Source of the DNA: Nocardia seriolae NBRC 15557
Lineage (GTDB): Bacteria > Actinomycetota > Actinomycetes > Mycobacteriales > Mycobacteriaceae
Reading direction: 5' to 3'
Assembly (NCBI RefSeq): GCF_007990715.1
Contig: NZ_BJWY01000012.1
Coordinates: 36,377 to 100,376, forward strand
DNA: 64,000 nt
How positions within the stretch are numbered: position 1 is the stretch's first letter; each line of letters begins with the position of its first letter. A model generated the notes under the pieces. It was given only the letters and a program-made list of their open reading frames with translations. It was not told where the DNA came from and made no database searches. Of the stretch, positions 25,476-33,432 are shown piece after piece. A program made the translations under genes and the position numbers.

Positions 25476-26177
25476 TCAGTTGTCGCCGAACAAGCGGCGG
25501 CGTTGCTGTTCTTCGGCCTGGGCTGCGGCCAGGCGGCGCTGTTCCTCGGCCGCGAGCTGCACCGAGGTGCGGGCCCACACCACCCGGACCCAGTGGAAGG
25601 TCAGCACGATGATCGCGATGGTCGCCACGATCAACCCGATGCCCGGGCCCGCGCCGTGGTAGTTGCCCAGACCCGGGGTCTGCCGGTGCCAGATGGACAG
25701 CACGCCGAACACGCTGCCGATGGCCGAGCCCGCGACCGCGATCCAGGCCAGCAGCCAGCGGCGGGTGATCAACGCCAGCACGGAGAACCCGATGCCGAAC
25801 ACGACCACGAACCACACGAACAGCCGCGAGGGCAGTCCGATGTGATCGGCCTGCGCGACCGTGTCGTACAGCAGCACATCGAAACCGCGCGTCTTGCCCG
25901 CGTGCGGCAGCACCAGCGAGGCCAGCAGCACGAACACCGAACCCGCGACCACCATGGCCCGCACGCCCGGGTCGATCTCCCCCGCGATCTTGCGCTCGAC
26001 GGCCTCGAGATCCGAACGGAACTGCTCGAAGTCCTGACTGTTCTCGGCCGCCTTCATGCTCTCCTCGTTCGCCTCGGGTGCCCGATCTGACACCGGTTCC
26101 GCCTGTGCTGCTTGCTCTTCCGGGTTCTCCGGTCGGTCACCGCCCGCATCGGGGCCGGTGGGCTGCTGCTCGGTCAT
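25476..26177 (-). CDS. Conserved membrane protein, Rv2732c-like
   Basis: 233 residues. The N-terminal acidic, disordered region (about 1-45, TEQQPTGPDAGGDRPENPEE) is followed by four hydrophobic segments (VRAMVVAGSVFVLLASLVLP; LFVWFVVVFGIGFSVLALI; LLAWIAVAGSAIGSVFGVLS; IGLIVATIAIIVLTFHWV). The C-terminal coiled tail reads SVQLAAEEQRRLAAAQAEEQ. Located next to miaB as in mycobacteria. Function unknown. Confidence 0.88.
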   Translation of the reverse strand: MTEQQPTGPDAGGDRPENPEEQAAQAEPVSDRAPEANEESMKAAENSQDFEQFRSDLEAVERKIAGEIDPGVRAMVVAGSVFVLLASLVLPHAGKTRGFDVLLYDTVAQADHIGLPSRLFVWFVVVFGIGFSVLALITRRWLLAWIAVAGSAIGSVFGVLSIWHRQTPGLGNYHGAGPGIGLIVATIAIIVLTFHWVRVVWARTSVQLAAEEQRRLAAAQAEEQQRRRLFGDN

Positions 26178-26319
26178 ACCGCTCGCGATCCTCGCTCACG
26201 CCTGGCGCGTACTGATTGGTCGGCGGCGGGCGGTCCGGAGTTCCCGCCACGGGCGAATCCACCCGCACGTACCCAACGCATCCTGCCCTATGACGCTGCG
26301 TAGTTGACAGCGACCCCGC

Positions 26320-26358
26320 CATTCCGGCAAACCACGCAGACGAGGAAGCGCCGGAATG
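26320..26358 (-). terminator. Hairpin downstream of miaB
   Basis: CATTCCGGC and GCCGGAATG, perfect 9-bp arms with a 21-base loop, 24 bases past the miaB stop. There is no U-tract, so it may be only a processing or weak termination hairpin. Confidence 0.4.
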
Positions 26359-26381
26359 ACACGGAAGGCGCGGCCGGAACC

Positions 26382-27908
26382 TCAGTCGCCGCAGGCGGAA
26401 CCGCAGCCCGCGGCGGCGGTCTCGACCACGATCGGAGCGCCGATGCCGGGCAGGCCCAGGCCGACGCCGATGGGGGCGGTCTTGGGGGTGATGCCGCGTG
26501 CGTGGGCGTCACCGGCCGCGGTGCGGCGGTGGGTCAGCACTTCGCCGTCGGCGATGAGGTAGTGCGGGGCCGCGCCGGTGACATCGATGGTGATGATGTC
26601 GCCGGGGCGGATCTCGGTGCCGGGGGCCGGGTTCACCGGCGGGCGGAAGTGGACGAGGCGGCCGTCGCGGGCGCGGCCGGACATGCGGGCGGTCTTGTCG
26701 TTCTTCTTGCCCGCGCCCTCGGCGACCAGCAGTTCGACGGTGGTGCCGAGCAGGGCCTGGTTGCCTTCGAGGGAGATCCGCTCCTGTAGCGCGATGAGGC
26801 GGTCATAGCGTTCCTGCACGACCTCCTTGGGCAGCTGATCGGGCATGGTCGCGGCGGGAGTTCCGGGGCGGATCGAGTACTGGAAGGTGAAGGCACTGGT
26901 GAAACGCGCCTGCGCCACCACATCCAGGGTGGCCTGGAAGTCCTCCTCGGTCTCGCCGGGGAAGCCGACGATGATGTCGGTGGTGATGGCCGCGTGCGGC
27001 ATGGCCGCACGCACCTTCTCGATGATCCCGAGGAACTTGGCGCTGCGGTAGGAGCGGCGCATGGCCTTCAAAACCCGATCCGAGCCCGACTGCAACGGCA
27101 TGTGCAGCTGCGGGCACACGTTCGGCGTCTCCGCCATGGCCTCGATGACGTCGTCGGTGAACTCGGCCGGGTGCGGGGAGGTGAAGCGCACCCGCTCGAG
27201 GCCCTCGATAGTTCCGGTGGCGCGCAGCAGCTTCGCGAACGCGCCGCGGTCGCGCTCCTCGGTCGGGTCGGCGAAGGAGACACCGTAGGAGTTCACGTTC
27301 TGACCCAGCAGCGTCACCTCGAGCACGCCCTGATCGACCAGCGCCTGCACCTCGGCGAGCACGTCGCCGGGCCGCCGGTCGACCTCCTTGCCGCGCAGCG
27401 ACGGGACGATGCAGAACGTGCAGGTGTTGTTGCAGCCCACCGAGATCGACACCCAGCCCGCGTAGGCGGACTCGCGCTTGGCGGGCAGCGTCGACGGAAA
27501 CGCTTCCAGCGCTTCGATGATCTCGACCTGGGCCGCTTCATTGTGGCGGGCCCGCTCCAGCAGCACCGGCAGCGAGCCGATGTTGTGGGTGCCGAACACC
27601 ACATCCACCCAGGGGGCCTTCTTGACTACTGTGTCGCGGTCCTTCTGCGCCAGGCAGCCGCCGACGGCGATCTGCATGCCCGGGCGGTCGGCCTTGATCG
27701 GGGCGAGGTGGCCGAGGGTGCCGTAGAGCTTGTTGTCGGCATTCTCGCGCACCGCGCAGGTATTGAATACGACCAGGTCAGCGGTGTCGCCCGCCACGGC
27801 CTTGACGTATCCGGCGTCCTCGAGCAGACCCGAGAGGCGCTCGGAGTCGTGCACGTTCATCTGGCAGCCGTAGGTGCGTACCTCGTAGGTCCGGGCCGGG
27901 GAATTCAC
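26382..27908 (-). CDS. miaB: tRNA-2-methylthio-N6-dimethylallyladenosine synthase
   Basis: Radical-SAM methylthiotransferase acting on i6A37 tRNA made by MiaA. N-terminal cluster cysteines are in TYGCQMN (Cys15), NTCAVRE (Cys51) and VGGCLAQ (Cys85). The radical SAM CxxxCxxC is CNNTCTFC (Cys159, 163, 166). The TRAM domain lies near the C-terminus ([11 protein letters not shown]...). The end reads AGCGSACGD, a Cys-rich tail beyond the TRAM domain. The GTG at 27908 gives 508 residues. The open frame runs further upstream but lacks MiaB homology. Confidence 0.95.
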   Translation of the reverse strand: MNSPARTYEVRTYGCQMNVHDSERLSGLLEDAGYVKAVAGDTADLVVFNTCAVRENADNKLYGTLGHLAPIKADRPGMQIAVGGCLAQKDRDTVVKKAPWVDVVFGTHNIGSLPVLLERARHNEAAQVEIIEALEAFPSTLPAKRESAYAGWVSISVGCNNTCTFCIVPSLRGKEVDRRPGDVLAEVQALVDQGVLEVTLLGQNVNSYGVSFADPTEERDRGAFAKLLRATGTIEGLERVRFTSPHPAEFTDDVIEAMAETPNVCPQLHMPLQSGSDRVLKAMRRSYRSAKFLGIIEKVRAAMPHAAITTDIIVGFPGETEEDFQATLDVVAQARFTSAFTFQYSIRPGTPAATMPDQLPKEVVQERYDRLIALQERISLEGNQALLGTTVELLVAEGAGKKNDKTARMSGRARDGRLVHFRPPVNPAPGTEIRPGDIITIDVTGAAPHYLIADGEVLTHRRTAAGDAHARGITPKTAPIGVGLGLPGIGAPIVVETAAAGCGSACGD

Positions 27909-28147
27909 CCAACCAGGGTAATAGCTGCCCGGCGCAGGCCATAAACGCCGTCCCCGCCGGGTGACCGGGGTCTCGCGGCGGTCGCATCGATGGTCGGGCG
28001 ATTGTCGCCGAATCATCGTGCCACCGGGCATTCGCGGTCTCGGCGGTGTCAATCGCTGGTTACGCGCGGGTGTCGAGACTCGGCACAGTTCGAACCGCAA
28101 AGGCAAAGACGAGCATTTCGGGCGCGAGGTGGTTAGGGTCACTGGTC

Positions 28148-28915
28148 ATGACCGACGTGGCCGATTCCGTCAGCACCTCCGCGCCGATGATCTCGATGCG
28201 GAATGTGGACAAGCACTTCGGCTCGCTGCACGTACTGCGTGACATCAATCTCGAGGTGCCCAAGGGGCAGGTCGTGATCGTGGTGGGACCCTCGGGCTCC
28301 GGCAAGTCGACCCTGTGCCGAACCATCAACCGGCTCGAAACCATCGACTCCGGTGACATCGCCGTCGACGGCGTGAAACTGCCCGACGAGGGCAAGGCCC
28401 TCGCAAAGCTGCGCGCCGATGTGGGCATGGTGTTCCAGCAGTTCAACCTGTTCGCGCACAAGACGATTCTCGACAATGTGATGCTCGCGCCGGTGAAAGT
28501 GCGCCGCATCGACAAGGCGGCCGCCCGCAAGCGGGCGCTGGAGCTGCTCGACCGGGTCGGCATCGCCAACCAGGCCGACAAGTACCCCGCACAGCTCTCC
28601 GGCGGGCAGCAGCAGCGCGTGGCCATCGCCCGTGCGCTGGCCATGGACCCGAAGGTGATGCTGTTCGACGAGCCGACCTCCGCACTCGACCCGGAAATGG
28701 TGTCCGAGGTGCTCGAGGTGATGGTCGGGCTGGCCCGCGACGGGATGACCATGCTGGTCGTCACGCACGAGATGGGCTTCGCGCGCCGGGCCGGCAATCG
28801 GGTGCTGTTCATGGCCGACGGGCAGATCGTCGAGGACACCGAGCCCGAATCCTTCTTCACCGCACCGAAATCGGATCGCGCCAAGGACTTCCTGGGCAAG
28901 ATCCTCTCGCACTGA
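28148..28915 (+). CDS. gluA: Glutamate ABC transporter ATP-binding protein
   Basis: Energises uptake of glutamate with GluBCD. 255 residues with Walker [10 protein letters not shown] (residues 47-55), Q-loop VFQQFNLF, signature LSGGQQQRV, Walker [13 protein letters not shown] and H-loop VVTHEM. The ATG at 28148 starts MTDVADS; a longer open frame upstream lies in the divergent promoter. First gene of gluABCD; corynebacteria carry the same operon next to miaB. Confidence 0.94.
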   Translation: MTDVADSVSTSAPMISMRNVDKHFGSLHVLRDINLEVPKGQVVIVVGPSGSGKSTLCRTINRLETIDSGDIAVDGVKLPDEGKALAKLRADVGMVFQQFNLFAHKTILDNVMLAPVKVRRIDKAAARKRALELLDRVGIANQADKYPAQLSGGQQQRVAIARALAMDPKVMLFDEPTSALDPEMVSEVLEVMVGLARDGMTMLVVTHEMGFARRAGNRVLFMADGQIVEDTEPESFFTAPKSDRAKDFLGKILSH

Positions 28916-28982
28916 CCCACTCCGTTACCGACTTCGTTCCATGGGGGAAGACCCCGCACTCCACGAGAGAACAGGACGTTCG

Positions 28983-29822
28983 ATGAGGATCAACCACGCA
29001 ATCCGGATCGCCGCCGGAGTGGCTGCCCTGGCGCTGACCGTCACCGCCTGCGGTGGCGGCAGCAACAAGTCCGCCGGTGAGCACGCCGCCAGCGGCAAGC
29101 TCACCGTCGGCATCAAGTACGACCAGCCGGGCCTGGGGCTGCTGAACAAGGACGGCAGCTACAGCGGCTTCGACGTCGATGTCGCCAAGTTTGTCGGCGA
29201 CAAGCTGGGTGTGAAGCCGGAGAACATCACCTTCAAGGAGTCGCCGTCGGCGCAGCGCGAGACGCTGATCCAGAACGGGCAGGTCGACTTCATCGTGGCC
29301 ACCTACTCGATCACCGACGCGCGCAAGGAGAAGGTCGACTTCGCGGGCCCCTACTTCCAGACCGGGCAGTCTCTGCTGGTGCGGTCGGACAACACCGACA
29401 TCACCGGGCCGGAATCGTTGAACGGCAACAAGAAGCTGTGCTCGGTCAAGGGCTCGACCCCGGCACAGAAGATCAAGGACAAGTACGTCAGCGCCAAGGA
29501 AGTCCAGTTGCAGGAGTACGACACGTACTCGCTGTGCGTGGAGGCGCTCAAGTCCGGCGCGGTCGACGCGGTCACCACCGACGACATCATCCTGCGCGGT
29601 TACGCGGCGCAGTCGCCGGGCGCGATCAAGGTGGTCGGTGCCACCTTCAGCACCGAGAAGTACGGCATCGGCGTGAAGAAGGGCGACGCCGACACCCGCG
29701 GCAAGATCAATGACGCCATCGACGCCATGATCACCTCCGGCGCGTGGAAGGCCGCCCTGGAGAAGAACTTCGGATCCACCGGCTTCCAGATCCCGGAGCC
29801 GCCCAAGGTCGACCGGTACTGA
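28983..29822 (+). CDS. gluB: Glutamate-binding lipoprotein
   Basis: Extracytoplasmic SBP-bac-3 family receptor. Type II signal peptide RINHAIRIAAGVAALALTVTACGGGS with lipobox VTAC, then the binding domain with LTVGIKYDQPGLGLLNKDG, SGFDVDVAKFVGDKLGV, DFIVATYSITDARKEKVDFA and GPYFQTGQSLLV. ATG 28983, 279 residues. It is followed by a strong stem-loop before gluC, suiting higher receptor than permease levels. Confidence 0.94.
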   Translation: MRINHAIRIAAGVAALALTVTACGGGSNKSAGEHAASGKLTVGIKYDQPGLGLLNKDGSYSGFDVDVAKFVGDKLGVKPENITFKESPSAQRETLIQNGQVDFIVATYSITDARKEKVDFAGPYFQTGQSLLVRSDNTDITGPESLNGNKKLCSVKGSTPAQKIKDKYVSAKEVQLQEYDTYSLCVEALKSGAVDAVTTDDIILRGYAAQSPGAIKVVGATFSTEKYGIGVKKGDADTRGKINDAIDAMITSGAWKAALEKNFGSTGFQIPEPPKVDRY

Positions 29823-29831
29823 GGCACGGAC

Positions 29832-29882
29832 GCGCGCCGGATGATTTCACGGTGGAGTTATTCATGAAATCACCCGGCGCGC
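29832..29882 (+). promoter_or_regulatory. Intercistronic stem-loop between gluB and gluC
   Basis: GCGCGCCGGATGATTTCA pairs with TGAAATCACCCGGCGCGC (18-bp arms, the one non-Watson-Crick position being a G-U wobble) around a 15-base loop, followed by TTCGTTTT. It starts 10 bases after the gluB stop and ends 31 bases before gluC. It probably stabilises gluB mRNA and/or lowers read-through. Confidence 0.75.
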
Positions 29883-29913
29883 TTCGTTTTCCGATCGGAG
29901 GAATGGGGCAGTC

Positions 29914-30594
29914 GTGTTCGACCTGATCTCCAACTATCACACCAAACTGCTCGACGCGTTCTGGGTGACCATCAAACTGACGCTGTATTCGGCGTTCTTC
30001 GCGCTGATTCTCGGGACCGTGGTGGCGGCCATGCGGGTGTCGCCGATTCCGATCGCGCGCTGGATCGGATCGCTGTACGTCAACATCATTCGCAATACGC
30101 CGTTGACGCTGATCATCGTGTTCACCTCGCTGGGCCTGTACAACACGCTCGGGGTCCGGCTCGCGCCCGAGGGCCCGGACAGTATCCCGGAGAACAACTT
30201 CCGGCTCGCGATTATCGGATTGAGCGTCTACACCGCGGCTTTCGTGTGCGAGTCGCTGCGGTCGGGCATCAATACGGTGCCGTTCGGGCAGTCGGAGGCG
30301 GGGCGCTCGCTCGGGTTCACCTTCGTGCAGAACCTGCGCCATGTGGTGCTGCCGCAGGCGTTCCGGTCGGTCATCGCGCCGCTGGGCAGCGTGTTCATCG
30401 CGCTGACCAAGAACTCGACCATCGCCTCGGCCATCGGTGTGGGTGAGGCCGCGCTGCTCATGTGGGAGATGAACGAGAACGAGGCGGCGGTGCTGAACAT
30501 CGGCGCCATCTTCGCGCTCGGGTTCGTCATTCTGACGCTGCCGACCGGCCTGTTCTTCGGCTGGCTGGCCAAACGATTCGAGGTACAGCGATGA
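29914..30594 (+). CDS. gluC: Glutamate ABC transporter permease
   Basis: 226-residue inner-membrane permease of the HisMQ type, five hydrophobic segments. It has the TM1 region DAFWVTIKLTLYSAFFALIL, RNTPLTLIIVF, and the EAA loop QSEAGRSLGFTFVQNLRHVVLPQAFR. The GTG at 29914 reads VFDLISNYHTKLL. It overlaps gluD by 4 bases (ATGA). Confidence 0.94.
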   Translation: MFDLISNYHTKLLDAFWVTIKLTLYSAFFALILGTVVAAMRVSPIPIARWIGSLYVNIIRNTPLTLIIVFTSLGLYNTLGVRLAPEGPDSIPENNFRLAIIGLSVYTAAFVCESLRSGINTVPFGQSEAGRSLGFTFVQNLRHVVLPQAFRSVIAPLGSVFIALTKNSTIASAIGVGEAALLMWEMNENEAAVLNIGAIFALGFVILTLPTGLFFGWLAKRFEVQR

Positions 30595-31517
30595 CCGCCT
30601 CGGTGCTCTACGACGCACCCGGACCCCGCGCGCGGGTGCGGTATCGCGTCTACTCGGTGATCGTGGTGCTGGTCGCGGCGGCCGTGCTCTGGTACGTCTA
30701 CCGCGGGCTGGCCGACAAGGGACAGTTCACGGCCGCGAAGTGGAAGCCGTTCGTGGAGGCCGACGTCTGGCGCACCTATCTGCTGCCGGGCCTGCGCGGC
30801 ACCCTGGAGGCGGCGGCGCTGTCGATCGTGTTCGCGCTGATCCTGGGCACGGTCTTCGGCATTCTGCGATTGTCGGATCATCGCGTCGTGCGGGTGATCG
30901 CGGGCGTGGTGGTGGAGATCTCGCGGGCCATCCCCGTGCTGATCCTGATGATCTTCCTGTACAATCTGTTCGCCAAGAACAATGTCTTCCTGCCCGAGCA
31001 GCTGGCGCTGGCGGCCGTGGTGGTGGCGCTGACCATCTACAACGGGTCGGTGATCGCCGAGATCGTGCGGTCGGGCATTCGTTCGCTGCCCAAGGGGCAG
31101 TCCGAGGCCGCGATCGCGCTGGGCATGCGCAAGACGCAGGTGATGGTGTCGATTCTGCTGCCGCAGGCGGTGACGGCCATGCTGCCGGCGCTGATCTCGC
31201 AGATGGTGGTGGCGCTCAAGGACACCGCGCTGGGGTACCAGATCACCTATCTCGAGGTCGTGCGGTCGGGTGCGCAACTCGGTGCGGCGGAACAGAATCC
31301 GATTCCGTCGCTGATGGTGGTCGGCATCGTCATGATCGCCATCAACTACACGCTGACCGTGATCGCCACCCGGCTGGAGAAGTGGCTGCGCACCCGCAAG
31401 CGCGGCTCGCGGACCGTGCTCACGCCGGGCAACATCGCACCGCCCCCGGGCATGGACGTCGTCATGGCCGACCAGCCCGCGGCCGGGGTGATCGGCGACG
31501 CGCGCTCCGGCGCCTGA
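30591..31517 (+). CDS. gluD: Glutamate ABC transporter permease
   Basis: 308-residue partner permease with an extra N-terminal helix (RVYSVIVVLVAAAVLWYVY), the usual membrane core, the EAA loop GQSEAAIALGMRKTQVMVSILLP and a ~40-residue hydrophilic C-terminal tail. The ATG at 30591 overlaps the gluC stop. Last gene of the operon; a perfect hairpin follows. Confidence 0.94.
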   Translation: MTASVLYDAPGPRARVRYRVYSVIVVLVAAAVLWYVYRGLADKGQFTAAKWKPFVEADVWRTYLLPGLRGTLEAAALSIVFALILGTVFGILRLSDHRVVRVIAGVVVEISRAIPVLILMIFLYNLFAKNNVFLPEQLALAAVVVALTIYNGSVIAEIVRSGIRSLPKGQSEAAIALGMRKTQVMVSILLPQAVTAMLPALISQMVVALKDTALGYQITYLEVVRSGAQLGAAEQNPIPSLMVVGIVMIAINYTLTVIATRLEKWLRTRKRGSRTVLTPGNIAPPPGMDVVMADQPAAGVIGDARSGA

Positions 31518-31523
31518 TTCGCT

Positions 31524-31556
31524 TCCCGGTTCGGGACCATGATTCCCGAACCGGGA
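31524..31556 (+). terminator. Hairpin terminator after gluD
   Basis: TCCCGGTTCGGGA / TCCCGAACCGGGA, perfect 13-bp arms with a 7-base loop, 7 bases after the gluD stop. There is no long U-tract, as is common in this GC range. Confidence 0.75.
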
Positions 31557-31623
31557 CCGGGCATTCCAGGAATGCCGCCCCGACCTGCGGACAACTGCCA
31601 CATCCAGCTCGCATACTGGTTTC

Positions 31624-31899
31624 ATGAACGAAGACGACACCACTCGAAGAGAATTCGTCTTCGGGCTCTTCCTGGCCACCGTGATCGCTCCCCTCCTCGC
31701 CGGCCTCACCGCCTTCACCGCCGTCCTCGGCTTCCATCTCGCCCACGCGAGCGCCGAACGCCTGCGCGCCGCCCGCCGCGAGAAGTCCACCGCGCCATTG
31801 GCACCCCACATGGCCGCCCACCGCGCCCTCCGCCACACCAACCAACGCCACGCCCGCCGCACGATCTCCACCCGCCGCCCCGGCGGCGTGCCGCACTGA
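31624..31899 (+). CDS. Small membrane protein, 91 residues
   Basis: ATG 31624. Acidic start NEDDTTRREF, one long hydrophobic helix FVFGLFLATVIAPLLAGLTAFTAV, then a basic Arg/His-rich tail. High GC3 supports coding on this strand. No family recognised. It lies between gluABCD and the DUF1990 gene. Confidence 0.55.
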   Translation: MNEDDTTRREFVFGLFLATVIAPLLAGLTAFTAVLGFHLAHASAERLRAARREKSTAPLAPHMAAHRALRHTNQRHARRTISTRRPGGVPH

Positions 31900-31969
31900 C
31901 CGGAGGCGGAATCGGTCCGCCTAGGCTGATATTCATGGAATCAGCCCAGAGTGATCGCGCGACCGGCCG

Positions 31970-32494
31970 ATGAACGAGCCCCTCACCTACGCCCCGGCCG
32001 GTATCACGGCCCCCGCCGATCCCACCTGGACCACCACCCTGCCCGGCTTCCGCCGCTTCGAACGCACGGTGCCCCTCGGCCACGGCACCGAACTCTGGGA
32101 CCGAGCGAGCGAGGAACTGCTGAGCTGGGGCGTGAAGCGCCGCAGCGGCTTCCACGTCACCCCACTCGACACCCCCGACCTCCGCGTCACCCCGGGCGCG
32201 AATTTCCGGATCACCGCCGGATGGGGACCCATAGCGATCCACGAACCGGTACGCGTGGTCGCCGTCGTCGACACCCCCGACCGCGCGGGCTTCGCCTACG
32301 GCACCCTCCCCGGCCACCCCGTCTCCGGCGAGGAAGCCTTCATCCTCCACCGCACAACCGACGACCGGATACTCCTGACTCTCCGCTCCCTTGCCCGCCC
32401 CGCCCCGAACGGCCCCTGGCGCACAACCTTTCCACTCCTGCTCGTAGCCCAGCGCTACTACCGCCACCGCTACCTGCGCGCACTGGCGGACTGA
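31970..32494 (+). CDS. DUF1990 family protein
   Basis: 174 residues with the family pattern LPGFRRFERTVPLGHGTELW, DRASEELLSWGVKRRSGFHV, DTPDRAGFAYGTLPGHPVSGEEAF and RYYRHRYLRAL at the end. DUF1990 (UPF0548) proteins are soluble and of unknown function, common in actinobacteria and plants. ATG 31970 has a weak ribosome site. Confidence 0.82.
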   Translation: MNEPLTYAPAGITAPADPTWTTTLPGFRRFERTVPLGHGTELWDRASEELLSWGVKRRSGFHVTPLDTPDLRVTPGANFRITAGWGPIAIHEPVRVVAVVDTPDRAGFAYGTLPGHPVSGEEAFILHRTTDDRILLTLRSLARPAPNGPWRTTFPLLLVAQRYYRHRYLRALAD

Positions 32495-32533
32495 CACGGC
32501 TCCTACCCGGAGCATCTGTCAACGGACGAATCG

Positions 32534-33370
32534 TCATCGGCCGAGGCCGAGCCTTATGGCTGCTTCGACGGGTGAGTAGTTGCCGTCGGGGCGGTCGATC
32601 TCCAGGGGGGACGCGGGTTGCAGGGCCGGTGTGGCCATGAAGCGGGGGGTGCTGCCGTGGTGTGCTTGGGCGGCGTGGATCAGGAATGGGTGGCACAGGT
32701 AGATGTCACCGGCGTGGCCGGTGGCGCAGGTGATCGGGGCGGTGGTGGTGGCCTCGAGAATCCCGGTTTCAGCGATGCGGGTCGCGTCGAGACCCTGCTC
32801 GCCGTAGGCGAACAGCCGTGCGGAGACGGCCAAGTGGGAGCCGACGCGGATGCGGGTGGGCGCGTCGGCCCCACTCACGTCGGTGAACAGGACGAACAGG
32901 AACAGCGCGCGCCCGCGCGAACGGTAGTTGGTGAAGGAATGGCCCGACCAGCCCTCGGGTAGATAGCTGCCCTCGAAATGCCAATAGTCGTCGTGCGGTG
33001 GATCCGGATGCGGAAAGCGGACCTGAATCGTCCCGGAATCCGACCCGCGCCCCCACCGGCCCGGCCCCACCAAGCGGTCGAAGGCGTTCTCCAGCACCGG
33101 CATCCGCATGATGCTGCGGAACGGCTCGACATCGTAGCCGGGCAGCCGCACCAGCGGCTTCGCCCACGTGGCCGGATCGTCCGCGACACAACCGGTATCC
33201 GGCCACATGATCTCGAGGCACCGTCTCGCGACCTCCCGGGAGAACATCCCCTCCACCCGGACGAAACCGTCTCGAATGAACGAGCCGACCTGTTCCGGAC
33301 CCACGATCCCCGCACCCGGCACCGCTGGTAGCGCACGCACAGAAGGATCGTCACACCGCGACGACACCAC
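32534..33370 (-). CDS. Phytanoyl-CoA dioxygenase (PhyH)-like oxygenase
   Basis: 278 residues, Fe(II)/2-oxoglutarate-type fold inferred from EQVGSFIRDGFVRVEGMFS at the N-terminus, HDDYWHFEGSYLPEG in the middle (His-x-acidic metal site candidate) and GDIYLCHPFLIHAAQAHHG near the C-terminus (distal His). The metal triad spacing is not fully standard. The GTG at 33370 is the longest start; a GTG at 33340 would remove a poor leader. Substrate unknown. It follows recX at a distance of 62 bases on the same strand. Confidence 0.78.
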   Translation of the reverse strand: MVSSRCDDPSVRALPAVPGAGIVGPEQVGSFIRDGFVRVEGMFSREVARRCLEIMWPDTGCVADDPATWAKPLVRLPGYDVEPFRSIMRMPVLENAFDRLVGPGRWGRGSDSGTIQVRFPHPDPPHDDYWHFEGSYLPEGWSGHSFTNYRSRGRALFLFVLFTDVSGADAPTRIRVGSHLAVSARLFAYGEQGLDATRIAETGILEATTTAPITCATGHAGDIYLCHPFLIHAAQAHHGSTPRFMATPALQPASPLEIDRPDGNYSPVEAAIRLGLGR

Positions 33371-33432
33371 CGCCTAGAGGCCAACGGTCCAGCACAAAGA
33401 CCCTCACCCGCCCTGGGCCCGGCAAACCACAC

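Noticed and set aside
26994..27944. 316-codon frame opposite miaB
   Set aside because: Antisense to all three MiaB cysteine regions; shadow composition.
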